Of a DNA stretch of 64,000 nt, positions 17,541-27,775 are shown one piece after another; positions within the stretch are counted from its first letter, which is position 1, and every line of letters begins with the position of its first letter. Source of the stretch: Roseateles toxinivorans (GTDB lineage: Bacteria > Pseudomonadota > Gammaproteobacteria > Burkholderiales > Burkholderiaceae_C); NCBI RefSeq assembly GCF_004362525.1, contig NZ_SNXS01000002.1, positions 310,001 through 374,000 on the forward strand. The letters are read 5' to 3'. The translations under genes were made by a program, and so were the position numbers. The notes beneath the pieces are model-generated. The model was not told where the DNA came from, made no database searches, and was given only the letters and a program-made list of their open reading frames with translations.

Positions 17541-18239
17541 ATGGCCCTGCAAGACTTCAAAGTTCTGACCTTCGACGTCGTCGGTACGCTGATCGACTTC
17601 GAGCGCGGCATGCTCAACTACCTGCACGAGGCGCTGCCGGACAGCCCCGTCGGCGACGAGGACTTCCTGGCCGCCTACCGCCGCGCCCGGGCCAGCAAGG
17701 AGGCGATCGCCTACCCGGATGACCTGGTGCGCTGCTGGCATGCCATCGCCGCCGAGCTGGGCATGCCCGACACGCCGACGCTGGCTGAAGGGCTGCGCGA
17801 CTCGGTGCCGCGCTGGCCGGCCTTTGCCGACTCGGTGGCGGCGCTGAAGCGCCTGCGCACCCGCTTCAAGCTGGTGGCCATGACCAATGCGCAGCGCTGG
17901 GCGCTCGCCCACTTCGAGAAGACGCTGGACATGCCCTTCGACGACAGCGTCACCAGCGACGACGCGCTGTGCGAGAAGCCGGACGTGAAATTCTTCGCCT
18001 TCACCCGCGGCCGGCTGAGCACCCGCGGCTACAGCCAGGCCGACAATCTGCATGTGGCGCAAAGCCAGTACCACGACATCGGCGTGGCCAAGGGCCTGGG
18101 CCTGAAAACCTGCTGGATCGAGCGGCGCCACGGCCAGCCCGGCTTTGGCGGCACCCTGGAGGTCAAGCAGATCACCACGCCGGACTATCACTTCCACACG
18201 CTGGCCCAGCTGGCGGATGCGGTTGATGCCGGCAAGTGA
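17541..18239 (+). CDS. HAD-IA hydrolase, haloacid dehalogenase type II family (second paralogue)
   Basis: A 232-residue paralogue of the gene at 308-973. The nucleophile is D11 in LTFDVVGTL; the motif MTNAQRWAL carries the second-motif Thr/Asn, CEKPDVKFF the lysine and HVAQSQYHDIGVAKGLG the acidic third motif. The FDVVGTL motif differs from the FDxYGTL of proven dehalogenases, so a different small acid substrate is likely. The frame is open upstream to 17157, but that overlaps the AraC gene; the ATG at 17541 fits the family start. It lies between the AraC regulator and the M20 amidohydrolase. Confidence 0.85.
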   Translation: MALQDFKVLTFDVVGTLIDFERGMLNYLHEALPDSPVGDEDFLAAYRRARASKEAIAYPDDLVRCWHAIAAELGMPDTPTLAEGLRDSVPRWPAFADSVAALKRLRTRFKLVAMTNAQRWALAHFEKTLDMPFDDSVTSDDALCEKPDVKFFAFTRGRLSTRGYSQADNLHVAQSQYHDIGVAKGLGLKTCWIERRHGQPGFGGTLEVKQITTPDYHFHTLAQLADAVDAGK

Positions 18240-18253
18240 GGCAGACTGCTGGG

Positions 18254-19414
18254 ATGAACGACGACATCAGCGACTTGCTGCCCGCCCTGGTGGCCCTGCG
18301 CCACGACCTGCATGCCCACCCGGAGCTGGCCTTTGCCGAGCACCGCACGGCCGGCATCGTGGCGGCGGCCTTGCGCGAATTGGGGTTGGAGGTGCACGAG
18401 GGTGTGGGCGGCACCGGCGTCGTCGGCCTCCTGCGCAACGGCGCGGGCCGCAGCGTCGGCCTGCGCGCCGACATGGATGCCCTGCCCATGGTCGAGCAGA
18501 GCGGCCTGCCGCACGCCAGCCTGTTCAGCGGCGTGCATCATGGATGCGGCCATGACGGCCACACCAGCATGCTGCTGGGCGCGGCCCGCCAGTTGACGCG
18601 CACGCGGCGCTTCGCCGGCACGGTGGTGTTCATCTTCCAGCCGGCCGAGGAGGGCCGGGGTGGCGCCAAGGCGATGGTGGAGGACGGGCTGTTCGAGCGC
18701 TTCCCGTGCGACAGCGTCTATGCGCTGCACAACTGGCCCGATCTGCCGCTGGGCCACGCCCAGACGCGGCCCGGCCCCATCATGGCGGCGGCAGACCGCT
18801 TCGACATCAGCGTTCGCGGGCGTGGCGGCCATGCCGCCCAGCCCCATCACACACCCGACGCCATCCTGGCGGCCAGCCAGCTGGTGACCCAGCTCAACAC
18901 CATCGTCGCCCGACGCATTGACCCCGGCGAGTCGGCCGTGCTGTCGGTGACGCGCATCGAGGGCGGCCATTCGCACAATGTGCTGCCGGCCGAGGTGCAG
19001 ATCACCGGCACCGTGCGCAGCTTCGACCCCGACTCACAAGACCGCATCGAGGCCGCCCTGCACGACACCGCCCAGGGCGTGGCCCTGGCCAGCGGCACCG
19101 AGGTCGAGGTGAAATACACCCGCTATTACCCGGCCACCATCAACAGCGCTGCCGAGGCCGAGCTGGCGTTGGCCGCTGCCGCCGACACGGGCCTGCAAGC
19201 CACGGTGGCGCCTCTTCCGGCCTTCACCTCCGAAGACTTCGCCTTCATGCTGGAGCAGCGCCCGGGCGCCTATCTGTGGCTGGGCCAGCGCCGCCTGGGC
19301 GCCGATGCCGGCCTGCACCGGCCGCTCCATCATCCCTGCTACGACTTCAATGACGCCGCCCTGCCGCTGGGCATTGCCTGGTTCGTGGCGGTGGCGCAGC
19401 GGGCGCTTCGGTAG
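18254..19414 (+). CDS. M20 family metallo-amidohydrolase (hippurate/IAA-amino acid hydrolase type)
   Basis: A 387-residue di-metal amidohydrolase. Metal ligands are seen in GVHHGCGHDGHTSML (C98, H100), PAEEGRGGAKAM (E132/E133), LHNWPD (His) and the C-terminal LHHPCYDFND. This subfamily cleaves N-acyl amino acids such as hippurate or auxin conjugates, releasing an amino acid. A GTG at 18236 is in frame, but the ATG at 18254 is preferred since it follows the HAD stop without overlap. It completes an AraC - HAD - amidohydrolase operon. Confidence 0.9.
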   Translation: MNDDISDLLPALVALRHDLHAHPELAFAEHRTAGIVAAALRELGLEVHEGVGGTGVVGLLRNGAGRSVGLRADMDALPMVEQSGLPHASLFSGVHHGCGHDGHTSMLLGAARQLTRTRRFAGTVVFIFQPAEEGRGGAKAMVEDGLFERFPCDSVYALHNWPDLPLGHAQTRPGPIMAAADRFDISVRGRGGHAAQPHHTPDAILAASQLVTQLNTIVARRIDPGESAVLSVTRIEGGHSHNVLPAEVQITGTVRSFDPDSQDRIEAALHDTAQGVALASGTEVEVKYTRYYPATINSAAEAELALAAAADTGLQATVAPLPAFTSEDFAFMLEQRPGAYLWLGQRRLGADAGLHRPLHHPCYDFNDAALPLGIAWFVAVAQRALR

Positions 19415-19485
19415 GCGCAGGCCATTGGAGGCGCCGTGCGCCCCTACACTGCAGCCGGGTTCCACTGCGGGCGACGACAACGTAT

Positions 19486-20145
19486 ATGACCTCCCTCGTG
19501 ATCTTCGACTGTGACGGCGTGCTGGTGGACAGCGAGCGCCTGAGCCACATCGTGCTGCAGCAGATGCTTGAGGAGCTTGGCGCGCCGCTGAGCTTCGACG
19601 AAGCCGTCCAGCGTTTCATGGGCACCTCGATGCCTGTCTGCATGGAACGCATCGGCGAGCTGCTCGGCGCGCCGCCGCCCGCGGACTTCCTGCCCCAGTT
19701 CTCCCAAAGGACCCGGGCGGCCTTCGAGACTGGCTTGACAGCCGTGCCGGGCGTCGAGCAGGTGCTGGACGGCTTGCAGACGCCGTTCTGCGTCGCCTCC
19801 AACGGCAATCGCGCCAAGGTGGACTTCACGCTGGGGCACACCGGGCTGCTGCCGCGCTTCGAGGGCAGGATCTTCACCGCCGACGATGTGCGCCATCCAA
19901 AGCCGGCCCCGGACCTGTTCCTGCTCGCCGCCCGCACGCTGGATGCCGACCCGTTGCGCACCACCGTGGTCGAGGACACGCCCACCGGCATACGCGCGGC
20001 CAAGGCGGCGGGCATGCGGGCCATAGGCTTCTCGGCCATGACCTCGGCCGAGCGCCTGCTCGCGGCGGGCGCGGATGCCGTGGCCCGCACCATGGCCGAG
20101 GTGCAGGTTCTGCTGCCCGCATTGCCGCAGCGGGCGCTGCGATAA
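19486..20145 (+). CDS. HAD-IA phosphatase (phosphoglycolate/beta-phosphoglucomutase-like)
   Basis: A 219-residue HAD hydrolase with motif I IFDCDGVLVDSE (D8, D10), motif II ASNGN, the lysine in RHPKPAPDLF and motif III VVEDTPTGIRAAKAAGM. The helical cap lies at residues 18-80. It dephosphorylates a small phosphorylated metabolite; this group includes YieH (6-phosphogluconate phosphatase). The exact substrate is unknown. It is unrelated to the two dehalogenase-type HAD genes. It stands alone between the amidohydrolase and a GNAT gene. Confidence 0.88.
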   Translation: MTSLVIFDCDGVLVDSERLSHIVLQQMLEELGAPLSFDEAVQRFMGTSMPVCMERIGELLGAPPPADFLPQFSQRTRAAFETGLTAVPGVEQVLDGLQTPFCVASNGNRAKVDFTLGHTGLLPRFEGRIFTADDVRHPKPAPDLFLLAARTLDADPLRTTVVEDTPTGIRAAKAAGMRAIGFSAMTSAERLLAAGADAVARTMAEVQVLLPALPQRALR

Positions 20146-20175
20146 GCTGCTACCGGTCAACGCCTGGGAGCAGTC

Positions 20176-20625
20176 ATGACGGCGATCTCGCTCAGCATTC
20201 ACGACAGCCATCCGCCGGATGAAACGGCGGTAATCGACCAGGGCCTGGGCGATGCCAATGACCTGGCCGCCCCGCTGCATGAGGTGCAGCCCATTGCCTG
20301 CTTCGCGCGGTCCGACGCCGGGCAGGTCGTAGCCGGGGCGGTCGGGCGCTGGTGGGGTCCCTGCTGCGAGCTGCAGCAGCTGTGGGTCGAGCCAGCGCAC
20401 CGCCGCCAGGGCATCGGACGGCAGCTGATACAGGCCTTCGAGGCCCATGGGCGAGCGCGAGGCTGCTCGGTGTTCTATCTGGAGACCTTCAGCTTCCAGG
20501 CGCCCGCGCTTTATCAATCGCTGGGCTATGAGATTGCCTACCGGCACGATGTCTATCCACATGGCATCGTCAAGTTCGTCATGGTCAAGCGGGTTGTGCA
20601 GGCCCCGGCAAGCGCCAAGGCTTGA
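20176..20625 (+). CDS. GNAT family N-acetyltransferase
   Basis: A 149-residue GNAT protein. The acetyl-CoA loop is VEPAHRRQGIGRQLIQAFE and the final strand-helix is FQAPALYQSLGYEIAYR. The preceding ELQQLWVE strand is typical of the family. The target is unknown. It follows the HAD phosphatase gene by 30 bp. Confidence 0.85.
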   Translation: MTAISLSIHDSHPPDETAVIDQGLGDANDLAAPLHEVQPIACFARSDAGQVVAGAVGRWWGPCCELQQLWVEPAHRRQGIGRQLIQAFEAHGRARGCSVFYLETFSFQAPALYQSLGYEIAYRHDVYPHGIVKFVMVKRVVQAPASAKA

Positions 20626-20734
20626 GTGCTGCACGCCCGCATTCCATCAAGCGGGTTGCACCCGATGTCCGTCGGCGCCGCAGCGCGCCACACTTTGCGG
20701 CGAGTACGGTCCTCCACTTCTATGGAGACTCAGC

Positions 20735-21154
20735 ATGGCCAAGTTCTTCCGGGTGTTCATGTCGGTGCTGCTGGGCCTGGTGATTGGCAGCGCGGTCAAT
20801 ATGGCGCTGATCACGGTCAGCGGCAAGGTCATACCGCCCCCGGCAGGGGCCGACGTGACGACGATGGAAGGGCTGAAGGCCTCGCTGCCTCTCTTTGAAG
20901 CCCGGCACTTCGTGTTTCCCTTCCTGGCCCACGCGCTGGGCACCCTGGCCGGCGCCTTCGTTGCCAGCCTGCTGGTGCCCGGCAAGCCGCTGGTTGCGGC
21001 CTGGGCCGTGGGTGGCTTCTTCCTGCTGGGCGGCATTGCCAACGTGATACTGCTGCCGGCACCGGTGTGGTTCAGCGCCACGGATCTGATACTCGCCTAT
21101 CTGCCGATGGCCTGGCTGGGCGAGGTGTTGGCCAATCGAGTGCGCCGAACATGA
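20735..21154 (+). CDS. Small integral membrane protein of unknown function
   Basis: A 139-residue protein with about four hydrophobic segments (near 7-28, 57-81, 85-105 and 112-130). It belongs to the uncharacterised group of small membrane proteins with a short soluble loop after the first helix (GKVIPPPAGADVTTMEGL). Such proteins are widespread, and no function is assigned. The start at 20735 follows a GGAG sequence, and its stop overlaps the following kinase-like gene by 4 bp. Confidence 0.75.
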   Translation: MAKFFRVFMSVLLGLVIGSAVNMALITVSGKVIPPPAGADVTTMEGLKASLPLFEARHFVFPFLAHALGTLAGAFVASLLVPGKPLVAAWAVGGFFLLGGIANVILLPAPVWFSATDLILAYLPMAWLGEVLANRVRRT

Positions 21155-21648
21155 GTGGCAATTGCGCGACGCTGTACTTCATGTGCGGCAAGATGGCCGC
21201 CGGCAAATCAACCCATGCGAAGGTCCTGGCCCAGGCAAAGCATGCCGTGCTGCTGGTTCAGGACGACTTGCTTGCGGCGCTGTACCCGGGCGAGATCCTG
21301 ATCATCCCGGACTTCGTCAAATACTCCGCTCGCTTGAGGGAGGCTTTGACGCCTCACATCACAGCGCTGCTGAAGCAGGGTGTTTCGGTGGTGCTCGACT
21401 TTCCGGGCAACACGCGAATTCAGCGGCAGTGGTTTCGAGCGCTTTTTGAAGGCGCGAACGTCGAGCATGAACTGCACTTCATCGACACGCCCGACGAGCT
21501 TTGCAAGCGCCAGCTGAAGCAGCGAAGTGCCGCGCTGCCTGCGGGCTCGGCCTGGACCACGGACGCCGAGTTCGAGGCCATCACCGTGTACTTCCAGGCG
21601 CCCGCCGAAGACGAGAACTTCAGGGTCGTCCTGCACGAGCGGCGCTAG
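21151..21648 (+). CDS. P-loop ATP-binding protein, Zeta-toxin/kinase-like AAA_33
   Basis: A 165-residue P-loop protein. Walker A is MCGKMAAGKSTHAK (near residues 11-24) and a DD pair follows in LLVQDDLLAALYP. The VVLDFPGNTRIQRQWFRALF strand and the QLKQRS lid arginines fit AAA_33-type small-molecule kinases (related to chloramphenicol phosphotransferase and polynucleotide-kinase-like proteins). The substrate is unknown. It overlaps the membrane-protein gene by 4 bp (ATGA) and lies 5 bp before a GNAT gene, so all three probably form one transcript. Confidence 0.85.
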   Translation: MSGNCATLYFMCGKMAAGKSTHAKVLAQAKHAVLLVQDDLLAALYPGEILIIPDFVKYSARLREALTPHITALLKQGVSVVLDFPGNTRIQRQWFRALFEGANVEHELHFIDTPDELCKRQLKQRSAALPAGSAWTTDAEFEAITVYFQAPAEDENFRVVLHERR

Positions 21649-21653
21649 CCACC

Positions 21654-22175
21654 GTGATCATCCTGGAGACACCACGCCTGCTCCTGCGCCATTTGGTGCC
21701 GGGTGACCTTGAGGCGCTGTACGCCCTCTACCGCGACCCCGACATCCGCCGCTACTTCCCTGATGGCACGCGCACGCTGGACGAGACGCGTGAAGAACTG
21801 AACTGGTTTCTCAACGGACACCGGCGCCAACCCGAGCTGGGCCTGTGGGCCACGATAGAGAGGAGTTCGGACGCCTTCCTGGGACGTTGCGGCCTGCTGC
21901 CCTGGGAGATTGACGGCAGGCTCGAAGTGGAGCTGGCCTTCCTGATAACCAAAGCACGCTGGCGGGAAGGCTTTGCCAGCGAGGCAGCACGAGCGATCGT
22001 CGAGCACGCACGAACGGTGCTGCGCCTCCAGCGGCTGATCTGCCTGATCACGCCGGGCAACGCCGCGTCGGTCGGCGTCGCCGAGAAGGTCGGCATGTCA
22101 TTCGAGCGGGAGCAGGAGGACGAGTTCGGTCTGTGCCATATCTACGCGCTTGCGCTGGTCACGCCCGAGTCCTGA
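21654..22175 (+). CDS. GNAT family N-acetyltransferase, RimJ/RimL type
   Basis: A 173-residue protein with the RimJ/RimL start ETPRLLLRHLVPGDLEALY, a central strand LEVELAFLI and the loop REGFASEAARAIVEHA, then NAASVGVAEKVGM. These proteins acetylate N-terminal amines of proteins or small molecules. The GTG at 21654 is the family-consistent start; longer frames run through the upstream gene. Its 3' end overlaps the convergent VOC gene by 17 bp. Confidence 0.85.
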   Translation: MIILETPRLLLRHLVPGDLEALYALYRDPDIRRYFPDGTRTLDETREELNWFLNGHRRQPELGLWATIERSSDAFLGRCGLLPWEIDGRLEVELAFLITKARWREGFASEAARAIVEHARTVLRLQRLICLITPGNAASVGVAEKVGMSFEREQEDEFGLCHIYALALVTPES

Positions 22176-22518
22176 ACGCCCGGCTCGAGATCGACACCGG
22201 ATTCTGGTCCGGGTCCTTGGCATTGGCGAAGGCATAGCCATCGGCCTGGTGGGTGCTGCCGAAGCTCAGGCCCAGCGCTGCGCTGCGCAGCTTGAAGGCC
22301 TCGATGTCCTGCACATCGAACACCAGCTTGACGCCGACCTGGCCCAGCTTGACGCTTTTGGCCGCCTGGTGGATCAGCAGATGGGCGCCGCCTTCGGCCG
22401 AGGCCAGTTCGATGATGCCGTCGCCGTCATCGGCATGGACGGCAAAGCCGAAATAGCGCTGGTAGAAGGCGGAGGTCTGCTGCGGGTCGCGGGCGTAGAG
22501 CAGGACCTTGTTGAGCAT
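22159..22518 (-). CDS. VOC family protein (glyoxalase/bleomycin-resistance fold)
   Basis: A 119-residue single VOC module pair: KVLLYARDPQQTSAFYQRYFGF at the start and KDPDQNPVSI at the metal-site end. The His/Glu metal ligands of glyoxalase I are only partly present, so it may be a binding protein or an unknown enzyme. It is convergent with the GNAT gene (17-bp overlap of 3' ends) and lies 15 bp downstream of the lipoprotein gene, so it may share its transcript. Confidence 0.8.
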   Translation of the reverse strand: MLNKVLLYARDPQQTSAFYQRYFGFAVHADDGDGIIELASAEGGAHLLIHQAAKSVKLGQVGVKLVFDVQDIEAFKLRSAALGLSFGSTHQADGYAFANAKDPDQNPVSISSRAFRTRA

Positions 22519-22533
22519 GGGCGCCCGCTGTCC

Positions 22534-23214
22534 TCAATCGGCCGCGAAGCAGTAGTACAGCCCGGCGCCACCGGTGGTCTTCAGCGCATCGGCGCTGCAG
22601 CCGCGCGAGGGGTGCGACGAGTTCCAGGACTTGGCCGGGGCGCTTTCGTCCAGGCCGGTCCGGTCGTGGTGGCCGACCATGGCCGAGCCGGCACCGCTGA
22701 GCGTCCAGTTGCCGCAGGTGGCGTCGGCGCTGCCGGCCACGACCATGCCGTTGGGCTGCGAGCCGGTCAGCACGTCATGCATATTGGGCGTGTCGCCACG
22801 GCCCTTGACGCTCTCGCCGCGCTCGGTCAGCGCGGTGAGCTTGTTCAGATTGTTGGCGGGGCCGTGCAGATGCTCGACATCGGTGGCCACCACCACGCCC
22901 TTGGCGTTGATCCACGGGCCCTTGCCGATGCGGTCGCGAGCGTTCACTGCCGAGTCGTAGCCCACCGCCTGCTGGCTCAGGTAGGCGCGCCAGCTGCGAT
23001 TGCCGGCGCCTGCGGCTGCGGCCAGGGTCTGGCAATGCTTGTCGGCACCGGCCAGGCCGCCCAGATCGGCGCCCTTGCCGGGCCCGACGCTGGTGACGAA
23101 GAAGCTCATGCCGGTTTTGCCTCCGCCCATGCCGGCGCAGCCGGCGAGCAGCAGCGCCGCGACAGCAGCTGCAGCGAGAGACCGATGAACAGAACGCTTG
23201 TGCTTGGGGGACAT
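22534..23214 (-). CDS. Lipoprotein with lectin-like (endostatin-type) domain
   Basis: A 226-residue protein with a lipobox (ALLLAGCAG, cysteine near residue 26), so it is lipid-anchored in the envelope. The mature domain has a regular Cys/Trp pattern (ADKHCQTLA, GNRSWRAYLS, CGNWTLSG, SRGCSADALK, LYYCFAAD) similar to C-type-lectin-like or collagen-NC10/endostatin-fold domains found in Burkholderiales lipoproteins. A ligand is not known. The ATG at 23214 is preferred since the signal starts MSPKHKRSVHR; upstream ATGs are in frame. Confidence 0.72.
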   Translation of the reverse strand: MSPKHKRSVHRSLAAAAVAALLLAGCAGMGGGKTGMSFFVTSVGPGKGADLGGLAGADKHCQTLAAAAGAGNRSWRAYLSQQAVGYDSAVNARDRIGKGPWINAKGVVVATDVEHLHGPANNLNKLTALTERGESVKGRGDTPNMHDVLTGSQPNGMVVAGSADATCGNWTLSGAGSAMVGHHDRTGLDESAPAKSWNSSHPSRGCSADALKTTGGAGLYYCFAAD

Positions 23215-23275
23215 GAGCATCTCCGTTGTGGTTTGCGAGCCTTGCAGACTAGGGCAAAGCCGGGGCCGCATCAAG

Positions 23276-23509
23276 TCACTTGCCGCGCGGCTTGCGCTTC
23301 ATCGGGGCATTGGGCTTGCCTCCGCCGGTGCGGGCCCGCCACAGCTTGAAGGCATTGGGCGTCAGCTCGCGCTTGAGCAGCTGCACCAGCTCGCCCTGTG
23401 ATATGCCGTGCTGCATCAGCACGGCGTTGAAGGGCGGGGTGTCGTCCCAGGCAGTGGCGATGATGCGCTGGATCTGGTCGGGGCTGAGGCGGGGTATCGG
23501 TTTGGCCAT
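23276..23509 (-). CDS. Small basic protein, TIGR03643/DUF2805 family
   Basis: A 77-residue protein with the family core LSPDQIQRIIATAWDDTPPF, MQHGISQGELVQLLKREL and the basic end GGGKPNAPMKRKPRGK. Function unknown; the first part looks like a helix-turn-helix, and DNA binding is possible. The frame is open to 23584, but ATG 23509 fits the family. It follows the CoxG-like gene by 14 bp. Confidence 0.75.
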   Translation of the reverse strand: MAKPIPRLSPDQIQRIIATAWDDTPPFNAVLMQHGISQGELVQLLKRELTPNAFKLWRARTGGGKPNAPMKRKPRGK

Positions 23510-23523
23510 GCCGCTATTGTCGG

Positions 23524-24066
23524 TCAGCCTGAAGCCTCCGGCTTGGCGAACAGGCTGCGCCACCAGTTGCACAGCTGTGCCCACCGGCTGATCGAAACCG
23601 GGGCTGGAGCCTCGGCGGCGGGCGCCGTCGTCAGCTGCGCCTCGAAGCGGGTGAAGAACTCCTGGATGATCTTCTGCGCCGCCGCGTCGACGATGCGCGA
23701 GCCGATCTGCGCCAGCTTGCCGCCGATCTGCATCGTGGCCTCGTAATGCAGCTGCGTGCTGCGCGCCGACACCGGGCTGAGCCTGACCTCGGCCGTGCCC
23801 TTGCTGAAACCGGCCGCGCCGCCCTGGCCCTCGAAACTGAGCTTGTAGCCGGTCGGGGCGTTGATTTCGCTGAGGGCCAGCTTGCCGGTGAAGCGGGCGC
23901 GCACCGGGCCGACGGCGGCAATGACCACCGCCTCCAGCCGGTCGGGTGCGGTGCGGGTCAGCGATTCGCAGCCGGGGATGCAGGCCTGCAGCACGGCGTC
24001 GTCGTTCAGTGCCGCCCAGGCTTGCGCCTGCGAGCAGGGCAGCTCGCGTTGGTTTTCAATTTTCAT
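23524..24066 (-). CDS. CoxG-like SRPBCC protein
   Basis: A 180-residue START/SRPBCC-fold protein of the carbon-monoxide-dehydrogenase subunit G family: MKIENQRELPCSQAQAWAAL, LQACIPGCESL, then GAAGFSKGTAEVRLSP and the closing helix GSRIVDAAAQKIIQEFFTRF. A hydrophobic C-terminal tail may bind membrane. CoxG proteins accompany molybdenum hydroxylases and are thought to help membrane attachment or maturation. Here it follows the 3-hydroxyanthranilate dioxygenase gene by 2 bp, while the matching molybdenum hydroxylase is encoded 2.4 kb away across a LysR gene. Confidence 0.85.
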   Translation of the reverse strand: MKIENQRELPCSQAQAWAALNDDAVLQACIPGCESLTRTAPDRLEAVVIAAVGPVRARFTGKLALSEINAPTGYKLSFEGQGGAAGFSKGTAEVRLSPVSARSTQLHYEATMQIGGKLAQIGSRIVDAAAQKIIQEFFTRFEAQLTTAPAAEAPAPVSISRWAQLCNWWRSLFAKPEASG

Positions 24067-24068
24067 GT

Positions 24069-25716
<1,648 letters not shown>

Positions 25717-26481
25717 TGGTGCGCAAGGCGCTGTAGGGTGTGACCAGCGAGGTCTTGGGGTTGTCCGGCGAGGGCAGGTTCTGCACCTGCACGCTCAGGC
25801 GGCCCACGACGCTCTGCGCCTCGATCTCGTGCACATTGCCGCTGGCCTGCGGGTCGGCGATCAGCTCGACTTGCGTGTCGTCGAGACCCAGCGTGCACAG
25901 CGCCAACGTGGCCGCGACATTCGCGTTCTTCGGATAGTCGCGGGCCGCCTGGCGTGCGGTGCCGCGGAAGAACACCGTGGCCTCGCGCACCGAGCCCAGA
26001 TCGAGCAACTTCTCGGCCGGCGTGTCGCGCCAGGCCTGCGGCGGCTTGCGCGAGCGGTAGCAGACCGACTGCAGGCCGGCCAGGCGCGCGGCCTGCAGAT
26101 AGTCCAGCCCGGCGAGCGCACCGGAGGGCAGCAGCACTTGGCGGCCGGCGGCGCGGGCGGCGCGCTCCAGGGCGTCGAGCACGTCCGGGTCGGACAGCAC
26201 ACCGACGGAGACCAGCAGCAGGTCGGCGCCGGCGGCAAGGCAGTCCGCCCCGTAGGCCCGCACCGCCTCGTGGCCGGCGGCCTCGACGATCAGATCGGGC
26301 TGCAGGGCGAGCAGCGGCGGCAGCTCGGTGTAGACCGGCACCGGCAGGCCCCCGCCCTCCTCGGCGCGGTGGCACAGCACGGCGATCAGTTCGACCTCGC
26401 TGCCGCCCTGCGCCAGCAGCTCGCGGGCGATCACGCGGCCGATGGCGCCATGGCCTATCAACGCAACACGTAGCTTCCTAT

Positions 26482-27274
26482 TCATTCGCTTGCTTCCAGT
26501 GCTTGCTGCACCACCCGGCTGGCCAGCACGACCGCCAGATGGGCGCGGTAGTCGGCGCCGGCGTGCAGGTCGGCGGACATGATGTTTTCATCGACGCGCA
26601 GGCCTTGCAGTACTGCAGGGTCGAAGCGTCGGCTCAGTGCTTGCTCGAAAGCAGGCAGGCGTATGGCACCTTGCGAGGTGCCGGTCAAGGCAACACGAAC
26701 GCCGTCGTCGAACTGCGCCACCGCCACGCCGACCAATGCAAAGCGCGAGGCCGGCTGTTCGAACTTCAGGTAAGCCATGCGGCGGGGCTGGCGCAGGCGT
26801 ATGCCGCACAGCAGCTCGTCGGGCTCCAGCGCGGTGCCGAACAGGCCGGTGAAGAAGTCGTCGGCGGCGATCTCGCGTCGGTCGGTGATCAGCGTTGCGC
26901 CCAGGGCCAGCACGCCGGCCGGCCAGCAGGCGGCTGGGTCGGCGTTGGCGAGCGATCCGCCCACCGTGCCCATCGCCCGCACCTGCGCATCGGCGATGTG
27001 GCCGGCCATCTGGGCAAGGCCTGGCACCCAGGCTTGCAGCGCCGGGCTGGCGGCCAGCTCGCCATGGGTCTGCATCGCGCCCAGGCACAGCCGGCCCTGC
27101 TCCTCGCTGCTGCTGCGCAGCGCCGGGATGCGGTCCAGGGCGATCAGCCGTGCCGGTGCCATCAGGCCCAGCTTCATCGAGGCGAGCAGGCTTTGTCCGC
27201 CGGCCAGCAGCTTGCTGTCGACGCCGTCGCGCAGCAGGGCCAGCACTTCGGCCACGTTGGTTGGGCGGCAGTAG

Positions 27275-27288
<14 letters not shown>
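26482..27288 (-). CDS. Molybdenum hydroxylase medium (FAD) subunit, CoxM type
   Basis: A 268-residue FAD subunit of the xanthine dehydrogenase/CO dehydrogenase family. The two FAD motifs are present: LLAGGQSLLASMKLGL (near 28) and GTVGGSLANADPAACWPA (near 107), with the CO-dehydrogenase-type C-terminal domain. It passes electrons from the [2Fe-2S] subunit to an acceptor. Its start overlaps the small-subunit stop by 14 bp. The ATG at 27288 begins the family motif MQDFDYCRP. Confidence 0.9.
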
Positions 27289-27772
<484 letters not shown>

Positions 27773-27775
27773 GGC

